Assembly (NCBI RefSeq): GCF_036245475.1
Contig: NZ_BTPM01000002.1
Location: forward strand, 992,001-1,056,000
Length of the DNA stretch: 64,000 nt
DNA from: Vibrio sp. 10N
GTDB taxonomy: Bacteria > Pseudomonadota > Gammaproteobacteria > Enterobacterales > Vibrionaceae
Direction of reading: 5' to 3'
Shown: positions 43,196 to 51,176 of the stretch, in pieces
Position numbering within the stretch: the first letter of the stretch is position 1
Layout: each line of letters opens with the position of its first letter
Program-made: the position numbers and the translations under genes
The notes under the pieces: generated by a model
Told to the model about the DNA's origin: nothing
What the model saw: the letters and a program-made list of their open reading frames with translations, nothing else
Database searches by the model: none

Positions 43196-43210
43196 ACTCC
43201 CCACCTCCGG

Positions 43211-43639
43211 CTATGAGGTTGGTGCTAGCAGTGTAATAGTGACAATCGACTCAATCTTATCGCCTGCTTTAAAGTCAGCGTACGTTTTATGATGCATGTG
43301 AGCGCCTATATGATGTTTGCCCGCTCGGATGTCTCTCGTTTCTTTGTGACGAACCGAAAATGAGCCATCAACCGTGTAGGTGACATCACCTGGTTGAACT
43401 GCGGCAGACTCTTGCATGTCGAACATCACGCTTTCATGACCTGATGGATGGTTAGACACAATCGTAAACTCACCGCGTTCACCGGCATGCTCACCTTTCA
43501 TTGAGATGTGCGCTAACTCTTTATCAATGGTGATACCGTTGACGTGCTTAATCTCACGTTCAAAACGAACACCGTTAGAACTCGCAAGTACGGAACCTGA
43601 GATGGCGGCGATGGCTGTCGCGAGGAGGATTTTTTTCAT
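43211..43639 (-). CDS. Exported protein of unknown function
   Basis: 142 residues: signal peptide MKKILLATAIAAISGSVLA, then a beta-rich domain with several His (GEHAGERGEFTIVSNHPSGH, KHHIGAHMHHKTY) and an ending IESIVTITLLAPTS. AAGG precedes the ATG. It follows the 146-residue gene after 3 bp and precedes the frameshifted gene by 15 bp. Not recognised. Confidence 0.75.
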   Translation of the reverse strand: MKKILLATAIAAISGSVLASSNGVRFEREIKHVNGITIDKELAHISMKGEHAGERGEFTIVSNHPSGHESVMFDMQESAAVQPGDVTYTVDGSFSVRHKETRDIRAGKHHIGAHMHHKTYADFKAGDKIESIVTITLLAPTS

Positions 43640-43642
43640 GGT

Positions 43643-44080
43643 TTAACCTTCTACAAAGACTTCTTTAGTGGATGTTGCGCCAGCCTCAGTGGCAGCGCGT
43701 AATAATCTAACTTCAGCTTCTAGCTTTTGGATTTGCGCTTCCCTTGATCTTAACTCTATGTCGTACAACCGTTTAGGATCCGGCTTCTTGCGCTCTCCAA
43801 ACGTAATCGGCACCACAGCCTGAATATAAACTGAGTTCTCATTTCGATACCGGTCCTGATGGCGGTGGTGATGGTCATACCAATTATCCTTATTCAAGTC
43901 ATTGCCAAGCGAGCCACCCATTTGCAGCGTCATGTCTGGCTGGTAAGTGGCGTCTATCTCGATACCCGACTCACCCCGAACGCGAATCCGATCGCCCTGC
44001 GCCATCGTGGGGCTAGGCATGTAAGCGGCGGCGGCATCGAATGTCACAACGGCTGCCAATACGAATAATGCAAACTTCAT
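43643..44080 (-). CDS. Exported protein with C-terminal coiled coil, unknown
   Basis: 145 residues from ATG 44080 (AAGGG upstream; a GTG one codon earlier is possible). Signal peptide to about residue 20, a middle with His-rich DHHHRHQDRYRNEN, a short beta hairpin YIQAVVPITFGE, then a heptad-like helix LRSREAQIQKLEAEVRLLRA. The start is one to two bases from the stop of the upstream gene. Not recognised. Confidence 0.72.
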   Translation of the reverse strand: MKFALFVLAAVVTFDAAAAYMPSPTMAQGDRIRVRGESGIEIDATYQPDMTLQMGGSLGNDLNKDNWYDHHHRHQDRYRNENSVYIQAVVPITFGERKKPDPKRLYDIELRSREAQIQKLEAEVRLLRAATEAGATSTKEVFVEG

Positions 44081-44082
44081 CA

Positions 44083-44438
44083 CTAACCCTTGATCGTTGG
44101 TCGGTAAAGTCGAATTAGGCTTTGAACCTCAGTTCGTACCGCGTCGCCTTTGTCTGGAATCGAGCGCGTTGCGACAATTTTATTTGTCCACTTATCAAAG
44201 CCCTCCACTTTGAGGTTCAAATGAATCTTCTTTGTTTCGTCAGGGCTAAGCGTGAAACTGCCCAACACCTTTCCTTCCACAATCACCTCGTAACTCTGTA
44301 CGTAGGTATTTAGATTCGTCACGTCCAATGCAACATCCGCTCTCTCGGTTGCTATGTACTTTTAATCTCGCGAGGTGTTTGGCTATGAGCCTGTGCGAGT
44401 GTCGGTACCAATAGCGCGAGTGCCAATAGTTTTTTCAT
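44083..44438 (-). pseudogene. Exported protein gene split by a frameshift in an A-run
   Basis: ATG 44438 with AAGAGGCAGTACG upstream starts MKKLLALALLVPTLAQA, a signal peptide, but the frame stops with TAG at 44352-44354 after 28 codons. Another frame opens right after a TAA at 44362-44364 and continues to 44083 (LDVTNLNTYVQSYEVIVEGK...), a normal-looking beta-rich domain. Both constraints place the indel within 44352-44361, which contains the AAAA run. One extra A would join them into a 118-residue protein. First gene of the small exported-protein operon. Confidence 0.7.
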
Positions 44439-44545
44439 CGTACTGCCTCTTAGTTATTCCCAAAGTACCCACGAGGATCCTTTGGGAATACTGCTCATCC
44501 ATAAGCGACGATCTCCGCTTTATCTCACTCTGTCCCCTACTTTCT

Positions 44546-45004
44546 TCAACCGATTCGTTTACTGGTTTCTACTCTGATTATTTCGCCGTCAGCAAATACG
44601 TAAACAAGCGTCACACTGAAGGTGCTTACGTTGTCTAATCTACGTAACTCTTCACCAATACTGTGCGCTTCTATGATTGGCAACATCATTACTCTAGCGG
44701 AAAAGTTTTCCGCCCTAGCAAGTAGCCCTTCAGTCAATGAAGTTCGACTCATATCAGAGCGGGCAACAATGTTTGATAAATGGAGAGAAAGATCTGCGAT
44801 CACCTCTAATCTCAAGCTGTCATTTTGAAGTACGAAACATGCCGTTCGAACAACCGTAAATTGGTCGATATGAGAACCAGATAGTTGTGAGCAAAATGTG
44901 CGATTTGCTCGACCGATATCAGCAGAAGTCAGCATGTATGCCTCAACGTAAAAACTCAAAAATGAAACTAAAGATAAAACAATAGTGATAATTCGATTGA
45001 CCAT
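44546..45004 (-). CDS. Exported protein of unknown function
   Basis: 152 residues with an N-terminal signal peptide (about 1-22), then a mostly helical domain with two cysteines (FCSQLSGS and TACFVLQ). It ends 107 bp ahead of the exported-protein operon on the same strand; a 10-bp dyad (44456-44465 with 44480-44489) lies in that gap. No family recognised. It may belong to the same unit. Confidence 0.65.
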   Translation of the reverse strand: MVNRIITIVLSLVSFLSFYVEAYMLTSADIGRANRTFCSQLSGSHIDQFTVVRTACFVLQNDSLRLEVIADLSLHLSNIVARSDMSRTSLTEGLLARAENFSARVMMLPIIEAHSIGEELRRLDNVSTFSVTLVYVFADGEIIRVETSKRIG

Positions 45005-45141
45005 GAGCTCGCCCTGACCTTCCGCCTTACAAATGAGTCTTTAGATGTCCGTTTACAATCAAAAACGATTAATTCGCACGAATAATAGCTCAACAAGCAG
45101 CCATTCGCAATATCAATTTTGACAAATAAGAATCATAAACG

Positions 45142-45390
45142 ATGCACTCAAATCATATTTGGCACAAAAACAGCAACTTGGAAGCACGAGTACTGGAGAG
45201 AGGGTGTTTATTGGTAACAACGCTGAAAAATCTAGGAAGGTTATGGCAACGTGCCATGGTTAAGCAAAGTCGCATTGAAAGGCAGTATGGACTGACAACA
45301 TACTGCCCAAAGAACGAAAGAGAGTTTGATATTAACGCGCTAAATAACGAGCCAAGAATAGATCCGCCGTGGATTGAGCCAATTGAGTGA
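45142..45390 (+). CDS. Doubtful 82-residue ORF overlapping the TetR gene end
   Basis: An open frame from ATG 45142 with no clear ribosome site. It overlaps the 3' end of the TetR gene by 59 bp on the opposite strand. The last half (QSRIERQYGL to PPWIEPIE) is charged and could be a real small protein starting at ATG 45256. Not recognised, and weakly supported. Confidence 0.3.
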   Translation: MHSNHIWHKNSNLEARVLERGCLLVTTLKNLGRLWQRAMVKQSRIERQYGLTTYCPKNEREFDINALNNEPRIDPPWIEPIE

Positions 45391-45946
45391 TACCATCATC
45401 ACTAAGAGCATGACTCAGCCCCATCAGTTGCGGCCAAAAGCAGCTACCTTTAATAAGGCTGTGTAACTGAATGCTAGCCGTCTCGATATCATCAATAACC
45501 ATCACTTTATTAGCATGTTGTTGTTCAAGCCATTTGTACAGTGCCGTTTCTTGCTTGGACATTTGCGCGGCTTGCTGTTGAAGCTCTTCCGGTCGATAGA
45601 AGTAATGGCCGAACGCCACTTTGGCTAAATCGATGTAGGACGCTTGGTTTAAAATTCGGATCTCGTGCTCAAGCAAATACTGCAATTGCAGCTCGACAGT
45701 TTTCGATTTAAGAGGGCTCAAATCCACATCAGCCATAGACTGCTTCCAAAGCTCAGATAGCAGTAATATCACTAACTCTTCTTTTGATTCAAAGTGATTG
45801 TAGACAGTCCGCTTAGACACACCTGCCATTGCTGCCAACTTGTCCATACTGGTATTTTGCACACCAAATTCATTAAACGCTTCTTTAGCAGCATTAATGA
45901 TTGCTTCTCGCTTTAGCTCGCTTCGTGTTTTTTTCTTTTCAATCAT
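45332..45946 (-). CDS. TetR-family repressor
   Basis: 204 residues. The helix-turn-helix is at about 10-55 (AIINAAKEAFNEFGVQNTS, then MAGVSKRTVYNHFESKEEL). The C-terminal ligand domain follows. It is divergent from the metallo-beta-lactamase-fold lipoprotein gene, and the gap contains an 11-bp inverted repeat that is its likely operator. Effector unknown. Confidence 0.88.
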   Translation of the reverse strand: MIEKKKTRSELKREAIINAAKEAFNEFGVQNTSMDKLAAMAGVSKRTVYNHFESKEELVILLLSELWKQSMADVDLSPLKSKTVELQLQYLLEHEIRILNQASYIDLAKVAFGHYFYRPEELQQQAAQMSKQETALYKWLEQQHANKVMVIDDIETASIQLHSLIKGSCFWPQLMGLSHALSDDGITQLAQSTADLFLARYLAR

Positions 45947-45993
45947 TACGTTAACCAGAGGGACGAAAATTTCTTCGATTATTTTACACTAAT

Positions 45994-46043
45994 CAGTTTA
46001 CTTTTCACCACAAGAAAGTAAACTGCACTGGTTAGTTTACTTT
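45994..46043. promoter_or_regulatory. TetR operator with an extra half-site
   Basis: CAGTTTACTTT (45994-46004) and AAAGTAAACTG (46015-46025) form a perfect 11-bp dyad with a 10-nt spacer. A third copy, AGTTTACTTT, follows at 46034-46043, just ahead of the downstream gene. It lies between the TetR gene and the lipoprotein gene. Confidence 0.75.
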
Positions 46044-46085
46044 AATTGAGAGATGGGCACTAGCCCACGAAATGAGTTCATCACT

Positions 46086-47141
46086 ATGAAAAAGTCACTA
46101 TTCGCGACATTGGGAGTTCTATCTATGAGTATTGCCTCACTTGCTGCTTGCACTAACACCGAAAAAGATTCTAAGCGTTATCCAGACAAGTACGTCAACA
46201 CTGAAATGGAATACAAATCGAGCTTTGGTGACATCGTTGATGTGATGAAATCCTATTTCACAACCGAACGCGCAGAGCCAACACCCACTTTTGAGTTGCC
46301 AGTGCACGCAATTACAGCCGAGCAGCTAGTAAATGAGCAAAGTGACGTGGTATATCGTCTTGGACACTCAAGCATCATCATGAAACTCGATGGCCAATTG
46401 GTCATGGCCGATCCGGTGTTTAGTGACCGAGCATCACCTGTACAGTGGGCTGGACCAAAGCGTTTTCACCAAACGCCGATTACTTTAGAAGCACTACCGA
46501 ATATTGATGTGGTGATCATCAGTCATGATCACTACGATCATCTAGATAAAGCGTCAGTAAAAGTGCTCGCGAATAAGGTGAATCATTTCATCGTGCCACT
46601 TAAAGTGGGTGATTACCTGATCAAATGGGGTGTGCCTTCAGAAAAAGTAACCGAACTTGCTTGGTGGGAATCACACAATGTGAATGGTATTGAGTATACG
46701 CTAGCGCCAACACAGCACTTCTCTGGTCGTGGCCTGACCGATCGAGATTCAACACTGTGGGGCAGCTGGATCGTTGATAGTAAAGAGTCAAAAGTATTCT
46801 TTAGCGGTGACTCTGGCTACTTTGGAGGTTTTGCAGAGATTGGCGAAAAATATGGCCCATTTGACTTTACGATGATCGAAACCGGTGCATACAATGAACT
46901 CTGGTCACAGATCCACATGTTCCCGGAGCAAAGCGTACAAGCACACATCGATGTAAAAGGTAAAGTCATGATGCCAATCCACAACAGTACCTTCGATCTT
47001 GCTTTGCACGATTGGTATGAGCCTATGAATAGGGCACTAGAAATCAGCGAAGAACGCGGTGTAACGATGGTTTCACCAGAAATCGGCCAGCGCCTCGAGA
47101 TTGCTGACCCTATGCCCGTCACCAAATGGTGGCAGCAATGA
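46086..47141 (+). CDS. Metallo-beta-lactamase-fold lipoprotein (NAPE-PLD/UlaG-like)
   Basis: 351 residues from ATG 46086, which gives a lipoprotein signal with LAAC; an ATG at 46053 is in frame but not needed. The MBL zinc motif is HDHYDHLD (about residue 145), with later His/Asp in FSGDSGYFGG and PIHNSTFDL. This type includes phospholipase-D-like N-acylphosphatidylethanolamine hydrolases and uncharacterised outer-membrane RomA-like proteins. It probably acts in the periplasm or outer membrane. Its TGA overlaps the next ATG. Confidence 0.8.
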   Translation: MKKSLFATLGVLSMSIASLAACTNTEKDSKRYPDKYVNTEMEYKSSFGDIVDVMKSYFTTERAEPTPTFELPVHAITAEQLVNEQSDVVYRLGHSSIIMKLDGQLVMADPVFSDRASPVQWAGPKRFHQTPITLEALPNIDVVIISHDHYDHLDKASVKVLANKVNHFIVPLKVGDYLIKWGVPSEKVTELAWWESHNVNGIEYTLAPTQHFSGRGLTDRDSTLWGSWIVDSKESKVFFSGDSGYFGGFAEIGEKYGPFDFTMIETGAYNELWSQIHMFPEQSVQAHIDVKGKVMMPIHNSTFDLALHDWYEPMNRALEISEERGVTMVSPEIGQRLEIADPMPVTKWWQQ

Positions 47142-47476
47142 GAACACTGTCAATCACCGCTTTAGTTCTAAGTCTTGCCAGCCAAAGTGTGTTGGCAAGC
47201 ACTGAAAGCGATGTGCTCTACCTTATCGAGCAAATGAATGGCTCCCCTTGCACCTTTATTCGCAATGGCGACGAACACAATGGTCAAGAGGCAGCAGCCC
47301 ACCTTCGCAGAAAGTGGGATTACGCCAAAGACGATGTCACTTCCACTCAAGTGTTTATTGATGAAGTGGCGTCTAAAAGCTGGTTTACCGGTAGAGCGTA
47401 TCAAGTAGTCTGTGATGGGCAATCGACGAGCAGTGCTACATGGCTAAACCAGAAACTGCAATCAAAGCCTAACTAA
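47138..47476 (+). CDS. DUF5329-like exported protein
   Basis: 112 residues from ATG 47138, overlapping the upstream stop (ATGA), so coupled to the MBL gene. Signal peptide MRTLSITALVLSLASQSVLA, then LYLIEQMNGSPCTFIRNGDE, AAAHLRRKWDYA and a second Cys, the pattern of the small periplasmic DUF5329 family. Function unknown. It converges on the MaoC gene with an 8-bp overlap. Confidence 0.78.
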   Translation: MRTLSITALVLSLASQSVLASTESDVLYLIEQMNGSPCTFIRNGDEHNGQEAAAHLRRKWDYAKDDVTSTQVFIDEVASKSWFTGRAYQVVCDGQSTSSATWLNQKLQSKPN

Positions 47477-48323
47477 TCCACTTTCCAGCGGCCATAGTCA
47501 CGCACGTTTTACCGTCTTCATTTACGAGCAATAGCTGATTATCATCATTCATAACGTCCAGCGTTTGCGAGACAAATATTGGGCGTTTGAAGCCGAAATG
47601 ACACCGCGTCAAATTCTGATTCGCATCGCCTCGGTTACCGGCGACACTCAATAACCTCCCAGCCATATCCATGCCATGAACAATGGGCGCCTTAAAACCA
47701 AAAAGCTTCGCTATGAAGCCACTTAAATGAATCGGGTTATAGTCCCCCGTCACGCTGGCGTACGCTCTGGTGCTGATTTTTGATGTCTGTATGTTGGTTT
47801 GATACTGGTAGGCCGTCATATCTTCGGCCAAAACAGAACGGCTTTGCTTAGACTTCCCGCTTTTAATTGGCATCAAATATCCGCTGCGATAACGCGCTAA
47901 CGTTTTTCCATCTAAAGAGAATTCTCCAAGCGTCTCAAACCTTTGACCTCTCTCTGTTCTCTCTTTCATTTCAAGCGTTACTGTAAATTGATAGTTCTCC
48001 CCTACTTCTAGCTTTTCAGTCAGTTCAAACTCAACAAACGTATGAACCAGCCCCAATGGACGTATTGGCGTATCTGGGTGAACAAAAAGTTGTAGCAATT
48101 CACTCTGCGTTGCAACGAACAAATACGTCGCCGGTACGCTCGATTCATCAAAACCAAAATGCGTGCAATAACAACGATGAGCATCGGCATTTATTGAGAA
48201 TGAGGGATTGAACAAAGTCACATTCACTGATGATTGCGACAAGGCTCCTGGTTTTGATTTTTTCAATAGTGCTTTAAGCAGCAGTGAACGGTATCGAACG
48301 CTGTTAGAGGCGACAATGTGCAT
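47469..48323 (-). CDS. MaoC-like hot-dog dehydratase family protein
   Basis: 284 residues from ATG 48323 (AGGAACAAGATA upstream); the frame is open to 48425, but that stretch holds an operator-like repeat. The N-terminal half is a degenerate hot-dog domain; the C-terminal half carries the MaoC signature (YASVTGDYNPIHLSGFIAKLFGFKAPIVHGMDMAGRL cut across residues 195-235), with the Asp and His of R-specific enoyl-CoA hydratases. It likely acts on acyl-CoA. Beside an SDR gene, so a fatty-acid-type pathway is possible. Confidence 0.8.
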   Translation of the reverse strand: MHIVASNSVRYRSLLLKALLKKSKPGALSQSSVNVTLFNPSFSINADAHRCYCTHFGFDESSVPATYLFVATQSELLQLFVHPDTPIRPLGLVHTFVEFELTEKLEVGENYQFTVTLEMKERTERGQRFETLGEFSLDGKTLARYRSGYLMPIKSGKSKQSRSVLAEDMTAYQYQTNIQTSKISTRAYASVTGDYNPIHLSGFIAKLFGFKAPIVHGMDMAGRLLSVAGNRGDANQNLTRCHFGFKRPIFVSQTLDVMNDDNQLLLVNEDGKTCVTMAAGKWIS

Positions 48324-48335
48324 TATCTTGTTCCT

Positions 48336-48362
48336 AGTAAAACTTACGTTGCAGTTTACTGG
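48336..48362. promoter_or_regulatory. Possible second TetR operator in the maoC/SDR promoter region
   Basis: AGTAAAACT (48336-48344) and CAGTTTACTGG (48352-48362) resemble, in inverted arrangement, the half-site CAGTTTACTTT found beside the TetR gene at 45332. It lies in the region between the divergent MaoC and SDR genes. Confidence 0.4.
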
Positions 48363-48498
48363 CACAACAGTAGATAGCTCAAGATCACGATAGCAGTTTG
48401 TGGTGTGCTTCCATTGAAGGTTCACTCACCTTATCAGGGTATATGGTAAATAACTTAACTTAGTCAAAATGATTCATAGCCTAAAACAAGGAGATACT

Positions 48499-49251
48499 AT
48501 GTTTCAGTTATCCGGGAAACACATCGTGATCATCGGCGCCAGTCGCGGAATAGGATTAGCGCTGGTCGAACATTTCATCAAACAAGGAGCGAAGGTTACG
48601 GCGGCTGCTCGAACTCATAGCGCTGAGCTGCAAGCCCTTCCTATTCGCTTTTTGCAGATGGATATTGCAAGCGATGATTCCGTTGTCGACGCATTTGAAG
48701 AGCTGTCACAAGCGGACATTCAGATAGACGTACTCATCAACAATGCTGGTATAAGTGGTCAGCAAGCCCCGATTGATAAAATCACCTCTAAGGAGCTGGA
48801 GCAGAATTTCAATACCAATGTACTGGGCGTAACCCGCTGTTTGAAGGCGGCGTACCCAATGCTAAATGAGGGTGCATCAGTCATCAACACCGCCTCTCTG
48901 GCAGCCCATCTTACCGTAGAAGACTACACCAGCTATAGCATAAGCAAATCGGCGTTGGTTCAACTCACCAAAAACGTAGCCATGCAGTGGGCGAAGCGTG
49001 GCATCAGGGTCAATTCGGTGTCACCCGGTACCGTTGTCACCGATATGGAGCCAGACGATGGAGCCGAAGCTAATCTATGTAGAGCACTCACCGCCCTTGG
49101 TAAACCCGCTGATGTTAAGCAACTTCTGGGGACCTATCACTTTCTAGCAAGCGATGCGAGCCAATACATTACCGGTACCGACATTCGAGTTGATGGAGGC
49201 TGGATTGCGGGTGTAAACAACAAACTAGCCGAGGCTCTTCTCAATCCTTAA
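48499..49251 (+). CDS. Short-chain dehydrogenase/reductase (FabG-like)
   Basis: 250 residues from ATG 48499, with ACAAGGAGAT upstream (the 48469 start is not needed). The NAD(P) motif is GASRGIG (about residues 14-20), NNAG follows, and the active site Ser-Tyr-Lys is in SLAAHLTVEDYTSYSISK. Near the C-terminus is GTDIRVDGG. Divergent from the MaoC gene, it may reduce a 3-ketoacyl-type substrate; substrate unknown. Confidence 0.87.
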   Translation: MFQLSGKHIVIIGASRGIGLALVEHFIKQGAKVTAAARTHSAELQALPIRFLQMDIASDDSVVDAFEELSQADIQIDVLINNAGISGQQAPIDKITSKELEQNFNTNVLGVTRCLKAAYPMLNEGASVINTASLAAHLTVEDYTSYSISKSALVQLTKNVAMQWAKRGIRVNSVSPGTVVTDMEPDDGAEANLCRALTALGKPADVKQLLGTYHFLASDASQYITGTDIRVDGGWIAGVNNKLAEALLNP

Positions 49252-49295
49252 CGTGTTGGACTCGTTAGTATGAGCCACCTGTGGAACCTATAAAA

Positions 49296-49320
49296 AAGCG
49301 CTCAACCTAGTTGAGCGCTT
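49296..49320 (-). terminator. Rho-independent terminator for curA-like gene
   Basis: AAGCGCTCAA (49296-49305) with TTGAGCGCTT (49311-49320). On the minus strand it is followed by TTTTTTA (plus A-run at 49292-49297), so it mainly ends the minus-strand oxidoreductase gene. Confidence 0.8.
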
Positions 49321-49341
49321 CACAATTAAACCGACAAAAAT

Positions 49342-50370
49342 CTATTCCACATCATTCAGCTGAATCACCAGCTTGCCGAAGTTTTTGCCTTCTAGCAGGC
49401 CAATAAACGAATCCACTGTCTGATCCATTCCTTTCACTAGGTGCTCTTTGTATTGCATCTTGCCTTCCATTAACCACTGGCTCATTTGCGCCGCGAACTC
49501 ATCGTAGCGATGGGCGTAGTCGTCAAAGATAATGAAGCCTTGCATCTTAATGCGTTTGATAAGCAAAGTGGCCACCAACGCCGACATGCGATCCGGGCCT
49601 TCAGGTAAGCTGGTCGCATTGTATTGAGAGATAAGTCCACAAACTGGAATACGCGCGCCCGTATTAAGAAGTGGCATTACTGCATCGAACACTTTGCCGC
49701 CGACATTTTCAAAGTAAACATCGATGCCTTGGTCACACGCAGTGGCAAGTTGAGCAGCAAAGTCATCCGCTTTATGGTCAAGACAAACATCAAAACCCAA
49801 AACCTCTACTGCGTGACGACATTTTTCTTCACCGCCAGCAACGCCCACAACTTTACAACCTTTAAGTTTCGCGATTTGACCCACGGTTGCGCCCACAGGC
49901 CCCGTTGCTGCCGCTACTACAACGGTATCACCCGCTTTTGGTGCGCCAATATCTAAAAGTCCCATGTATGCGGTAAAGCCAGGCATACCCATGATGCCCA
50001 ATGCGTATGACGCGTTCATTGGCGTTTTACCCAGTTTTACTAGGCCTTCACCATTTGAGATCCCGTAGTCTTGCCAACCCGTGTAAGCGAGTACCCATTC
50101 ACCTTCTTCAAATTGAGCATGGTTAGATTGCTCTACACGACATACGGTTGCACCCACCATGACTTCATCAATCGCTACGGGTTCTGCGTACGACTTACTA
50201 TCACTCATTCGACCACGCATGTATGGATCCAATGAAAGATAGATGGCCTTGAGTAGCATTTCCCCTTCCTGAGGCTGTGGAATGTCAACTTGCTCTAGGC
50301 GAAAGTTGTCTTGCGTCGGTGCGCCAACAGGGCGAGAGGCTAAAACAATTCTTCTGTTGTTCTGTAACAT
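49342..50370 (-). CDS. curA: NADPH-dependent quinone/curcumin reductase-type MDR oxidoreductase (CurA-like)
   Basis: 342 residues, zinc-independent medium-chain dehydrogenase/reductase. The NADPH motif is AAATGPVGATVGQ (about 153-165), with LSLDPYMRGRM and MPGFTAYMGL typical of the CurA/leukotriene B4 dehydrogenase branch. It reduces alkenals, curcumin or quinone-like electrophiles. AAGGGAATCCC precedes the ATG. It has an operator for the NemR-like repressor just upstream. Confidence 0.87.
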   Translation of the reverse strand: MLQNNRRIVLASRPVGAPTQDNFRLEQVDIPQPQEGEMLLKAIYLSLDPYMRGRMSDSKSYAEPVAIDEVMVGATVCRVEQSNHAQFEEGEWVLAYTGWQDYGISNGEGLVKLGKTPMNASYALGIMGMPGFTAYMGLLDIGAPKAGDTVVVAAATGPVGATVGQIAKLKGCKVVGVAGGEEKCRHAVEVLGFDVCLDHKADDFAAQLATACDQGIDVYFENVGGKVFDAVMPLLNTGARIPVCGLISQYNATSLPEGPDRMSALVATLLIKRIKMQGFIIFDDYAHRYDEFAAQMSQWLMEGKMQYKEHLVKGMDQTVDSFIGLLEGKNFGKLVIQLNDVE

Positions 50371-50390
50371 AGGGATTCCCTTTTATAGTA

Positions 50391-50408
50391 TTAGACCAGT
50401 CGTCTAGT
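50391..50408. promoter_or_regulatory. NemR-like operator at curA
   Basis: TTAGACCAGTCGTCTAGT, an imperfect dyad with TAGAC/GTCTA arms. An identical 18-bp copy lies upstream of the TetR gene at 51083-51100. Resembles the NemR box (TAGACC..GGTCTA). Confidence 0.75.
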
Positions 50409-50476
50409 GTTCGTTTCTAAAAAAACCTGCTTTCCTGTTGCTTTAGCATAGCCAGAATTTAAGCAGGTGTTTTTGT

Positions 50477-51061
50477 TTATCGCTTAAGCAGTGACTGTGT
50501 CGCTGCCAGAGCTAATTCGAGTTGTTGCGTATTTTGACTGAGCTTGCTTACCAAGCTCGCCCCGAGCCATTGCTGATAAACAATGCTCGCGGTGCTTAGG
50601 CTATCTTGCTTGGCAATAGAACCATCAGCAATACCTTGCTCAATGCAGTCAGCAATACTGCTTACGATCTGCTGCGCCCCACGGTGCAGTGCTGCACGCA
50701 TTGGCTCTGACAAGTCTGAAACCTCAGCACCAAGCTTCACTACCAAACACTTGTGAGCATTGCAGCGACCATTTTCTACATCCAGCCAGCGTGCAAAATA
50801 GCCCATTAAACGCTCATAGCCACTAAGCTGACTATCAGACAAAAAGTCGTTTAATCGCTCTAAGTAACCTTCAAAGTAATTGGCTATCAATACTTCACCA
50901 AAATGCTCTTTGGATTTGAAGTAGTGGTAAAACGAGCCTTTAGGCACATCCGCCGTCTTGAGAAGTTCAGACAGCCCAACCGCCGTAAAGCCTTTTGATA
51001 AAATCAGTTCGTACCCGACATCCAAAATGTGTTGGCGGGTTTCATTGGTCTTTGCATTCAT
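50477..51061 (-). CDS. nemR: NemR-like TetR-family electrophile/redox repressor
   Basis: 194 residues from ATG 51061; ATG 51070 is an alternative. HTH: GFTAVGLSELLKTADVPKGS, then FYHYFKSKEHFG. The CLVVKLGAEVSDLSEPMRAA stretch is strikingly like E. coli NemR, and Cys105 (with an added Cys100) occupies the place of the redox-sensing Cys106. NemR responds to reactive electrophiles and hypochlorite by derepressing quinone reductases. It is 106 bp upstream of curA on the same strand, and both have the same operator. Confidence 0.82.
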   Translation of the reverse strand: MNAKTNETRQHILDVGYELILSKGFTAVGLSELLKTADVPKGSFYHYFKSKEHFGEVLIANYFEGYLERLNDFLSDSQLSGYERLMGYFARWLDVENGRCNAHKCLVVKLGAEVSDLSEPMRAALHRGAQQIVSSIADCIEQGIADGSIAKQDSLSTASIVYQQWLGASLVSKLSQNTQQLELALAATQSLLKR

Positions 51062-51082
51062 GGCAGGCATCATGACACACAA

Positions 51083-51100
51083 TTAGACCAGTCGTCTAGT
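51083..51100. promoter_or_regulatory. NemR-like operator at its own gene
   Basis: TTAGACCAGTCGTCTAGT, identical to the copy at 50391-50408 ahead of curA, implying autoregulation. Confidence 0.75.
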
Positions 51101-51176
51101 TTCTTTTTCAAACGGTCTTTGCATCGTACGCACAAGCTAGCGGATACCATCACCCACTAGCTTACGTGAGTAGAAA

